A stretch of 25,946 bases of DNA from a virus. The notes under the pieces were generated by a model, which was not told the DNA's origin, did no database searches, and was given only the letters and a program-made list of their open reading frames with translations. Both the position numbers and the translations under genes were made by a program. Shown here piece after piece: positions 8,342 to 14,876 of the stretch; within the stretch, counting starts at the first letter, position 1; each line of letters opens with the position of its first letter. Location: the IMG/VR virus record IMGVR_UViG_3300009151_005385, positions 1 to 25,946 of that record; one strand, 5' to 3'.

Positions 8342-9880
8342 ATGAAAAAAATAGAAGAAAAAATAATACAACTTGAAACACAAATACTTGAGACCCAAAT
8401 CATACAAGAAAAAGAGTTGTTATTAACCGAAATGAAAAAGATTGGGATTGAAAAACTTCCTTACTCTTACTCCGCCCTCAAAACATTTATTGATCCACAG
8501 ACAATGAAATTACATTACACAAAGCATTATTTTGGCTATGTGGATAAATTAAATGACGCATTGTCTAAAAAGAAATATGGCGATTTAGAGTTAGAACAAA
8601 TTATCAAAAACATAAGTCGTTATGATAAAACAATCAGAAACAATGCCGGTGGGGCCTTTAATCATGCGTTGTTTTGGAATTTTTTAACCCCAACACCAAA
8701 AAAATTAGGAGGTGAACTCTACAAAAAACTCACAAAACAATACGGGACATTTACGGCATTCAAAAAAGAATTTGATAAAGTTGCCAAAGAAAGATTTGGT
8801 TCTGGGTGGGTTTGGTTGGTATTAACTGCAAAGAACACATTCAAGATTATGTCTACACCAAATCAGGATAATCCGTTAATGAATGTTATTGAAGGTGGCG
8901 GATTCCCATTATTGGGATTAGATGTTTGGGAACATGCTTATTATTTGAAATATCATAACAAGAGAGATGAATATATCACAAACTTTTGGAAGGTAGTAAA
9001 TTGGGATTTTGTTTCCAAGATGTATGAAATGAAAACTGAAACAAAATTAATGGAATCCGTTAATTTTGAAAAATTATTGACCGAGTCTGTTGAAGCAAAA
9101 TTCTGTGAACCTAAAGAAGTTTTATTTTATAAAGAATTAATAAACAATTCTCAAATTAAGAAAATATATCAAAACGGAGTTACAGATTCATTAAAACAAG
9201 TATTCCACCAATTTTGGGTAGATGGAACAAGTAGTGAAATGGCAGGATTTTATGGTGTTGAATCAAAAGAAGGTAGGTCAATATTAAATAATCTTAATAC
9301 AAACTTTAATACGTTTTGTCTTCTTGTTAAAGCAGTTAACAAAGAAATTATAAAAATTGGAAAAGAAGAAAAAATGTTTGATTTTTCTAAAAAAGAAAAA
9401 AGAACAGTATCTGAAATCACAAGATTTGTTAAAGCATTAGACCATTTCAAAAAAAATATTTTTACCAAAAATAATGAAGATTTTCTTAATATTATTAGAG
9501 TATTAAAGAAACTATGGGATAGAGGTCAAAAATCTGAAGATAATGTATTAAATAAAGTAGAAGATTATTTTGAAGGAAATGCCAAATTAATTAAAGTTGG
9601 AGGACATGGACAAAAAAATGACGCCATTAAAGGTATTGATTTGAAAATAGAAATGGATGGAAAAATCCATACCGCACAAGTAAAACCATATTCAAATACA
9701 TCACTTGATGGTGATAAAGTTAAAATATATGATACTGGAAATGTTAAACCATATAATGTAGATTGGTTAATTTTTATTCAAACTAAAACAAAGAAAATTT
9801 TAATATTTAAAAATAATCCAATAAGTAATGAGAATGTTTATGTATTTAAGATAAATTCTCTATTATACGAAATAGAATAG
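8342..9880 (+). CDS. Fe/Mn superoxide dismutase fused to a nuclease-like C-terminal domain
   Basis: A 512-residue fusion. Residues 1-35 form a Glu/Lys/Gln-rich helix, probably coiled coil. Residues 39-230 are a complete Fe/Mn superoxide dismutase. The four metal ligands are present: H58 (LHYTKHY), H108 (NNAGGAFNHALFW), D194 and H198 (LGLDVWEHAYY). The gateway Tyr66, the FGSGWVWL segment and an NQD segment (Q175) of the Mn-type also appear. SOD converts superoxide to oxygen and peroxide. Residues 240-512 do not belong to that family. Their end (about 398-450) has SEDNVLNKVEDYF, then GIDLKIEMDG (D433) and AQVKP (Q446, K448), fitting a PD-(D/E)xK-type nuclease core with QxK instead of ExK. No stop or frameshift separates the parts. 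No signal peptide is seen, so it is cytosolic or virion-borne. The nuclease call is inferred; the SOD call is firm. Confidence 0.85.
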   Translation: MKKIEEKIIQLETQILETQIIQEKELLLTEMKKIGIEKLPYSYSALKTFIDPQTMKLHYTKHYFGYVDKLNDALSKKKYGDLELEQIIKNISRYDKTIRNNAGGAFNHALFWNFLTPTPKKLGGELYKKLTKQYGTFTAFKKEFDKVAKERFGSGWVWLVLTAKNTFKIMSTPNQDNPLMNVIEGGGFPLLGLDVWEHAYYLKYHNKRDEYITNFWKVVNWDFVSKMYEMKTETKLMESVNFEKLLTESVEAKFCEPKEVLFYKELINNSQIKKIYQNGVTDSLKQVFHQFWVDGTSSEMAGFYGVESKEGRSILNNLNTNFNTFCLLVKAVNKEIIKIGKEEKMFDFSKKEKRTVSEITRFVKALDHFKKNIFTKNNEDFLNIIRVLKKLWDRGQKSEDNVLNKVEDYFEGNAKLIKVGGHGQKNDAIKGIDLKIEMDGKIHTAQVKPYSNTSLDGDKVKIYDTGNVKPYNVDWLIFIQTKTKKILIFKNNPISNENVYVFKINSLLYEIE

Positions 9881-9886
9881 TCAATA

Positions 9887-9894
9887 TATTTATA
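9887..9894 (+). promoter_or_regulatory. TATTTATA octamer upstream of the gp13-like gene
   Basis: Plus-strand TATTTATA inside the 32-base gap between the SOD fusion and the neck gene, ending 18 bases before the ATG at 9913. Inferred promoter element on the basis of recurrence upstream of other genes. Confidence 0.32.
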
Positions 9895-9912
9895 GATAAT
9901 ATAGTTATAATT

Positions 9913-11037
9913 ATGGCAGTTATACCAGAACCAGAAAGGTCAAAAATTTATACGAGAATCAAACATCTCTTAGGTGCACCACTTAGAAGTGTGGAGGTTG
10001 AAGATGAAATGATGGATTCTTTAATGGAATTATCTATTCAAGATTACGAAGAATATATTCTACAATGGCTAATTGATAGTCAATGGGTTAACCTTGTTAA
10101 TTTGAATATGAGCGAGAAATCTGTTGCTAAAGCATTGGTAACAAGAACAATGGATTTTGAACAACAATTTTCATACTCATACTCTAAAATTGTAGGTCTT
10201 CAAACTATGGGTCCTTGGGTACTTAAAAAAGATTATTTTACTTTAAGTGCTAACACACAAAACTATGAAATTCCTGCAGGAAGAGAGGTTAATGAATTAT
10301 TATGGTTTAGTGACCAAGCTTGGACGGCATTTGGATTAGGTGGAGTTTCTGGATTTGGAGCTGGTGTAGGACTTGGTGCTGAACAACCAGGATTTGCTCA
10401 AATGGGTAATCAAGGTTCTTATTATATGATGTCAGGATTTGATTATTTAATTAGAATGCAAGAAGCCAACATTCTTAATAGAATATTAGGTGGATCTTTA
10501 ACTTATAGAATTACAGGATTACCTGATGGTAAAAAAAATATTTTCTTATATAATACTCCAGGTGGTAAATTTAGTTGGAGCACTTATAGCAACTACGTAG
10601 GAAAGGCTGTTTGGTATTGGTATTATGATGTCGGTCCTGATGATAGAGCAGCATGTTTAAAGGCAAATAAAGACATTATTTTATTACCTACTGATGTTCC
10701 TCTTGATGAATTATCGTGGGAAGATTTGAATGTCCCTGCTAAACAATGGGTTAGAAGATGGTTTACGGCATACGTGAAAGAAACTTTGGCGAGAGTGAGA
10801 GGAAAATATAGTGGAAACTTAAAAACTCCTGATTCTGAAATAACAATGGATTACCAAAGTTTATTAACTGAAGCTAAAGATGAAAAATCAAAATTATTGG
10901 AAGAATTAACTGGCGCTGAAGGTTGGTTAACAAGGTTAAGACCAGAAAAGGTCATGGAACGCGAAGCCCTTATTGCGGAAAATCTAAATAAACAAATGAA
11001 GTTCAGAGCAATGCCTCGTCAAATATATGTAATCTAA
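9913..11037 (+). CDS. Neck / head-completion protein (gp13-like)
   Basis: The 374-residue protein opens with YTRIKHLLGAPLRSVEVEDE (about residues 12-31) and a following acidic helix, DYEEYILQWL. This is the RLGAP...VELTDEQ arrangement of T4 gp13 and its cyanophage relatives. gp13 forms, with gp14, the neck ring that closes the DNA-filled head and receives the tail. The middle is Gly-rich (about residues 140-170, GLGGVSGFGAGVGLG), and the C-terminus is a charged helical region ending in a basic MPRQIYVI. It is longer than T4 gp13 (309 residues). It lies on the plus strand, divergent from the gp14- and gp15-like genes, with the helicase and SOD genes in between. The next small gene starts four bases after its stop. 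Confidence 0.65.
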   Translation: MAVIPEPERSKIYTRIKHLLGAPLRSVEVEDEMMDSLMELSIQDYEEYILQWLIDSQWVNLVNLNMSEKSVAKALVTRTMDFEQQFSYSYSKIVGLQTMGPWVLKKDYFTLSANTQNYEIPAGREVNELLWFSDQAWTAFGLGGVSGFGAGVGLGAEQPGFAQMGNQGSYYMMSGFDYLIRMQEANILNRILGGSLTYRITGLPDGKKNIFLYNTPGGKFSWSTYSNYVGKAVWYWYYDVGPDDRAACLKANKDIILLPTDVPLDELSWEDLNVPAKQWVRRWFTAYVKETLARVRGKYSGNLKTPDSEITMDYQSLLTEAKDEKSKLLEELTGAEGWLTRLRPEKVMEREALIAENLNKQMKFRAMPRQIYVI

Positions 11038-11041
11038 TTTT

Positions 11042-11377
11042 ATGGCAATAGTAAAAACAATACCCTCAAGAAGAATTATTAACGGAATGGCAATTGATAC
11101 ATCAGAAGTTTCAATGGTGTCTGAATTAGATTATCGTACAAATGGAGAAGAATGTATAATTGTTAGAGGTATTCCATTTTCTGTAATTATTCTTGACTCA
11201 AGAACTACTGACCATGTTGTAATTAAATCAATGACTCATCTAACAATCAAACCAGATGTTGGTAAGATTGATGAAGATTATGATGAATTAGTTATGGATA
11301 GATTCGCTTGTGTTGAATTTAGATATGTTGGAGGTAACTGGTACATACTTTCCAGTGACGGATTGAAAGGTTCTTAA
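11042..11377 (+). CDS. Hypothetical protein downstream of gp13-like gene
   Basis: The 111-residue protein is not recognised. It is beta-rich and ends with an aromatic segment, VEFRYVGGNWYILSSDG, a form common at the C-terminus of phage virion proteins with a compact beta domain. With only four bases between it and the gp13-like gene, the two are almost certainly co-transcribed, so a head-tail connector or decoration role is the best contextual guess. No membrane segment, signal peptide or cysteine pair pattern is seen. It converges on the DNA polymerase gene, whose stop lies 15 bases away. Confidence 0.55.
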   Translation: MAIVKTIPSRRIINGMAIDTSEVSMVSELDYRTNGEECIIVRGIPFSVIILDSRTTDHVVIKSMTHLTIKPDVGKIDEDYDELVMDRFACVEFRYVGGNWYILSSDGLKGS

Positions 11378-11392
11378 AGTATTTTATCTCCT

Positions 11393-14170
11393 TTAAATAT
11401 ATTTTTCCCACCCTTCTTCAGCCAAATGATACATATAAAAAGGATTTAATCCTCTTTTTACCCAATAACTTAATTCCTGTTCGGTAATATCCAAAACATC
11501 TTTTTGTAAATCATCTTGGTCTCCATCACCTAATGGATGTCCATTAATTAATTCACATTGTGCTGTTGTAAAAATACCTCTTTGTTCTGGATCCGTAACA
11601 AGTAATCCGTTTCTAACATCATCTTGAAACACAACCATTAAAGGTTCCATTCTTTTATTAAATGTTGCTATTGCTTTTGGAACATTATAATCACCTGTTA
11701 AATTAGGATTTTTATCTAAAATATCTTTATCCAACATATAACAATTAATCTGAATCCCTGCTTCTACAATAGTAGGTTTACGAGTAGTTTCAAATAAAAA
11801 TTCTGATTGATTTGTTATATTAACTTTTTTTTCTGCGGCTTTCACAACGTCACCTTGTGATGCCTTTGTTCCATTATTAACATAAAATATAACATCTCCT
11901 AAATTAACATTTAACTTATTTTGTATTGCCAATTCCATATGAGCCATGCGACTCATACTATTCCCTGACTTAGTTTTTGTATTTAATCTCGCCTTATAAT
12001 CTTCAATACTTAATTTAACTTTTGCTCTTTGAGCAATCTTACTTAACGCAATTTCTTTATCAAATATCTTTTGAAGATATTCATAATAATATTCCACAAA
12101 TGCTTTTCCATTACCTTCCAATAACAACTTAACACCCTTATCCAAAAATTCTTCAATATACAATGGAAGTTTTTTAGATTTTATACTATTGCCAGTTAAC
12201 TTTATCTTTCCTTTAGCATCCATAACGGCATAATTTTTTCTGGCAAGATTTATACATGACGGCCATACACCATCGGTATCTAACGCCATTTCGCCGCGCA
12301 TGAATACATCATTATATTCTGCAACATCTGCCTCAGGTCCATAATACTCCTTACCCTCTTTAACTTTCCAATTTAATCCACGACCAACATAAACTCGGTC
12401 TTTGGCTTCATCGGGAGTAGAAAAGTTTACACCGTCAGTGTCCATTACTAACGGAACATATCCTTTTTTCATAAAGAATTTTAACATCTGCCTTAAGTAT
12501 TGTCTCGCAGTACAGGTAATTTGTTCACCCATAAACATATCACCCCAAGCATAAACCTGTGGTGCGGACAATGCTCCAAACATACTGTTTATAAAAATCT
12601 TAATAGGTAACTGTTTGTTTCCATATGATGCTGATTTATCTGGATCGGTTACATAATACTTCTCTGCAAGTTCTTTATATTTGATACGAGTATTACGGAA
12701 ATAACTTAACATACCTTTCATCGCGCCTGTTACATCACAATCAGGGAAAACATCATGTACAAGTTGAATAGAGGGGTATAGAGAGGAGAAATCCAGTTTA
12801 AGTACATTCTTACTATAACCAACCTTAAGTAGTCTGGAAAGACCTCCTACGAAGTCTGTCTTTGATTCTTTGGCGGGTATTGCTAATCCATGTTTATGAG
12901 AAAACGCTAACATTAGCATTTTCCAGAGGGTAGCTGTGCCCATTGTTGATACCCTTTCATATGTTGTTGGAATCATCGCAGCCAACAAGAATGAACCCTG
13001 ATTAAATTCTTGGTCAACTTTTAATGTTTCATCCAAATCATCATCAAGGTACATTTCAACCAACTTATCACCAGTAATCTTCTTATATACACCAGGAAAC
13101 TTTATATCCAAATCTTGATAATCTACCGCCTTCTTATATTTTCCGTTATTAATATTTAACCAATATTCTTCTCTATTTAAGAACATCTTACCAATATTCT
13201 CGTGGTCAATATAAACACGGTCAGCAGCCTCAGCGTTAATATATTTTGTAATGTATTTTAAACCCGCGGCTTTAATACTTGAGTTAATTGCTTGTGCTCT
13301 CCGAACGGCATGGATAATATCAATTACATTATAACCCCAAATTGAAGTTTGGGTAAAACTCTCAACTTCATTTGCGAGTTTTAACATACTATCCTTTCTT
13401 GTAAATGAATGTTGTGGATGTAATGACCTACAAATCTTTTTTGGGTCAAGATTTAAAATTCTACACCTTTCAAATATCCAATGCCAATCAAAGTTTGCCG
13501 AATTATATCCACCAATAATACTTGGTTTAAGTTCGTCAATAACTCTGAAGAATTCAATGATAGCATTTCTTTCTTCGGATTCATCCATACACTCAATCAC
13601 TCTATGATATCCTTTATTTGTTTTAATTCCAATCATAAAGATACGTCCGTCCTTTGGGTCAAGAGCAGTAGTCTCCAAATCATAAACAAGTCTTGTGACT
13701 TCATTATAATTCTCAAATCCTTTGAATAATCTTTTTTCTTTTGAAATTAAATATTGTTCTACAGGAGGTAGAACAATTATCTTATCTTTTGTCTTTTCAC
13801 CCCACGGATCACAACCACCATCTCTAAAAAATTGAATAAGTTCTCTATAACCATTTAGGGATCTAACCATGAAGGTCATACCTTTTTGTAATCTTTCATT
13901 ACCATGAGTTTCTAACTTATCTATGGTAATACCATATTTTGTCATGGCAATTTTTTGGGCTTCTTTAGAATCTCCATAAAACTTTATACCACGTAAATCT
14001 CCCACCCATGCGAATGCTATAAATGAGTCCTTTCGGATTTCTTTTCCTTTACCGGGTATTTCTTTTATTTTAAAAATGGAATTTGATGCATAGTCATACT
14101 CAATTGCAACTATAAATTCTTCAGGATCATTTCCGTGAAGGAAAGATTCTATATCTTCATTAGATATCAT
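11393..14170 (-). CDS. Family B DNA polymerase (T4 gp43-like)
   Basis: This replicative polymerase has 925 residues, close to T4 gp43 (898). The 3'-5' exonuclease motifs are visible: Exo I VYDLETTAL (D164, E166), Exo II GGYNSANFDWHW (D228) and an Exo III candidate DYQDLD (Y351, D355). Polymerase motif A is LDFSSLYPS (D460), motif B is KIFINSMFGALS (K524, N528) and motif C is MDTDGV (D577, D579). All catalytic acids are present, so both activities should be intact. It is a single uninterrupted reading frame with no intein or intron. Its leader carries a TATTTATA element and a 7-bp palindrome at 14199-14215 that could form an RNA hairpin. T4 gp43 is known to repress its own translation through a hairpin operator near its start. 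Confidence 0.95.
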   Translation of the reverse strand: MISNEDIESFLHGNDPEEFIVAIEYDYASNSIFKIKEIPGKGKEIRKDSFIAFAWVGDLRGIKFYGDSKEAQKIAMTKYGITIDKLETHGNERLQKGMTFMVRSLNGYRELIQFFRDGGCDPWGEKTKDKIIVLPPVEQYLISKEKRLFKGFENYNEVTRLVYDLETTALDPKDGRIFMIGIKTNKGYHRVIECMDESEERNAIIEFFRVIDELKPSIIGGYNSANFDWHWIFERCRILNLDPKKICRSLHPQHSFTRKDSMLKLANEVESFTQTSIWGYNVIDIIHAVRRAQAINSSIKAAGLKYITKYINAEAADRVYIDHENIGKMFLNREEYWLNINNGKYKKAVDYQDLDIKFPGVYKKITGDKLVEMYLDDDLDETLKVDQEFNQGSFLLAAMIPTTYERVSTMGTATLWKMLMLAFSHKHGLAIPAKESKTDFVGGLSRLLKVGYSKNVLKLDFSSLYPSIQLVHDVFPDCDVTGAMKGMLSYFRNTRIKYKELAEKYYVTDPDKSASYGNKQLPIKIFINSMFGALSAPQVYAWGDMFMGEQITCTARQYLRQMLKFFMKKGYVPLVMDTDGVNFSTPDEAKDRVYVGRGLNWKVKEGKEYYGPEADVAEYNDVFMRGEMALDTDGVWPSCINLARKNYAVMDAKGKIKLTGNSIKSKKLPLYIEEFLDKGVKLLLEGNGKAFVEYYYEYLQKIFDKEIALSKIAQRAKVKLSIEDYKARLNTKTKSGNSMSRMAHMELAIQNKLNVNLGDVIFYVNNGTKASQGDVVKAAEKKVNITNQSEFLFETTRKPTIVEAGIQINCYMLDKDILDKNPNLTGDYNVPKAIATFNKRMEPLMVVFQDDVRNGLLVTDPEQRGIFTTAQCELINGHPLGDGDQDDLQKDVLDITEQELSYWVKRGLNPFYMYHLAEEGWEKYI

Positions 14171-14198
14171 AATATATTTTTTAGATTGACCTATTTGC

Positions 14199-14215
14199 TT
14201 TCACAATATGTGAAA
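14199..14215 (-). promoter_or_regulatory. Palindrome in the DNA polymerase leader
   Basis: TTTCACA at 14199-14205 and TGTGAAA at 14209-14215 form a perfect 7-bp inverted repeat with a 3-base centre, ending 28 bases before the polymerase ATG. As RNA it gives a short hairpin; as DNA it could be an operator. No T-tract follows it in the coding direction, so it does not look like a terminator. An autoregulatory operator for gp43 is an analogy with T4, not shown by the sequence. Confidence 0.35.
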
Positions 14216-14227
14216 TTTGTCTTCCTC

Positions 14228-14235
14228 TATAAATA
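14228..14235 (-). promoter_or_regulatory. TATTTATA octamer upstream of DNA polymerase
   Basis: Reads TATTTATA on the minus strand, 57 bases before the polymerase ATG and 25 bases after the preceding stop at 14261. If it is a promoter core, the transcript would include the 14199-14215 palindrome in its leader. Confidence 0.3.
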
Positions 14236-14260
14236 TAAAATTTATTGTTTAATAATCAAA

Positions 14261-14641
14261 TTAGCAACAAGCACTTTCTGAAATAAAACTATCTTGGATA
14301 TTGATAAATAACTCTTCTCTGATAGGTAAAATTAAACTACCCTCATCATTCTTAATTAAAAATTGTCCCTGAAACCTACCAACAGTATTTGTATCTCTTG
14401 AGTTAAACTGATAATAAATGTAATATTCTGGTTGAGCCCCATCTTCAGCAAAAATAAGTGGAACAATATAACAAGGTGCCGAAACAATTTTCGGAATACC
14501 GTTATAAACATCCACCATTGAGAAAAAAATCTTGGATACTTCTAAGTCTTGCATTAATTGGATATAACCCGCTCGCCCATCTCGAACTATTTGCATTTTC
14601 AAAACTGGTAACGTTGCATTCTTCTTAATGTACCACTCCAT
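14261..14641 (-). CDS. Putative baseplate protein with BppU-N-like fold
   Basis: The 126-residue protein starts MEWYIKKNATLPVLKMQIV and has an FFSMVDVYNG segment, an EYYIYYQF strand, then DTNTVGRFQGQFLIKNDEG and a LPIREELFINI end. This order (polar start with a thr-leu-pro strand, F-x-M strand, Y-strand, DT-x3-GRFxGxF, G...LP) resembles the N-terminal Ig-like domain of siphophage BppU upper baseplate proteins and similar domains in other tailed phages. It would then be a small virion adaptor. It ends in SESACC, a double cysteine at the C-terminus. It stands alone upstream of the DNA polymerase in the same orientation. A TATTTATT variant (14657-14664) lies 15 bases before the ATG. The fold call is an inference from pattern. 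Confidence 0.45.
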   Translation of the reverse strand: MEWYIKKNATLPVLKMQIVRDGRAGYIQLMQDLEVSKIFFSMVDVYNGIPKIVSAPCYIVPLIFAEDGAQPEYYIYYQFNSRDTNTVGRFQGQFLIKNDEGSLILPIREELFINIQDSFISESACC

Positions 14642-14646
14642 ATTTT

Positions 14647-14677
14647 CTTGTTTATTAATAAATATATTGTAAATTTG
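14647..14677 (+). promoter_or_regulatory. Possible Bacteroidota-type promoter for the RHH-HNH pair
   Basis: CTTG (14647-14650), a 19-base spacer and TAAATTTG (14670-14677) resemble the Bacteroidota sigma consensus TTTG-N19-TANNTTTG, with one mismatch in the upstream box. It lies about 47 bases before the RHH start. The DNA is very AT-rich, so a chance match is quite possible. Confidence 0.2.
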
Positions 14678-14694
14678 TTTTATAGAGTATAACT

Positions 14695-14729
14695 TTTCAT
14701 ACTTTATACGATATTTATAGTATATGAAA
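14695..14729 (+). promoter_or_regulatory. Operator-like TTTCATA / TATGAAA pair before the second RHH gene
   Basis: TTTCATA at 14695-14701 and TATGAAA at 14723-14729 repeat the heptamer found before the RHH gene at 4370, and again one copy overlaps the start codon. A TATTTATA (14712-14719) lies between them. Wider spacing than at 4340-4375. Shared control by RHH proteins is inferred; part of the match comes from Met-Lys codons at both starts. Confidence 0.3.
14712..14719 (+). promoter_or_regulatory. TATTTATA octamer before the second RHH gene
   Basis: Plus-strand TATTTATA ends only four bases before the ATG at 14724. If it works as a promoter core the transcript would be nearly leaderless. 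On the minus strand the same bases read TATAAATA, the T4 late core, 70 bases from the start of the BppU-like gene, so direction is unclear. Confidence 0.25.
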
Positions 14730-14876
14730 CCAAGAAAAAAAGAAGAAGATAAAAAAATTAAATTTGCGATTAGTTTAGACCCTAAATTATTTAAACGAAT
14801 GGAAGAAGATATTACTAATAAATCAGGGCTTATTGAAAAATTACTTAGAGAACACTATGGAAAAAAAGATTTGTAG
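14724..14876 (+). CDS. Small ribbon-helix-helix DNA-binding protein
   Basis: A 50-residue protein with a basic tail (MKPRKKEEDKK), a beta strand IKFAISLDP, helix 1 KLFKRMEEDI and a second helix after TNKSG (LIEKLLREHYG). The strand, the DP/SP turn and the Lys/Thr-Asn-Lys-Ser-Gly helix turn are typical of CopG/Arc-type RHH repressors. It overlaps the HNH gene that follows by 20 bases, so the two are translationally coupled and probably act together, the RHH protein perhaps limiting nuclease expression. It shares an upstream heptamer with the RHH gene at 4370 but is not closely similar to it in sequence. No clear Shine-Dalgarno is seen. Confidence 0.6.
   Translation: MKPRKKEEDKKIKFAISLDPKLFKRMEEDITNKSGLIEKLLREHYGKKDL

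Noticed and set aside
11372-11393. TTAAAG...CTTTAA inverted repeat at the convergent junction before the polymerase stop
   Set aside because: Stem is six A/T-rich pairs with a long loop and no clear T-tract, so it is too weak to call a terminator.
13481-13729. Plus-strand frame of 82 codons inside the polymerase gene
   Set aside because: Antisense to the exonuclease domain; no supporting signal.
14833-14856. Eight-codon TTG-initiated extension of the HNH gene
   Set aside because: The ATG at 14857 gives the normal zinc-ribbon start of the family; the extension simply runs through the RHH gene in another frame.
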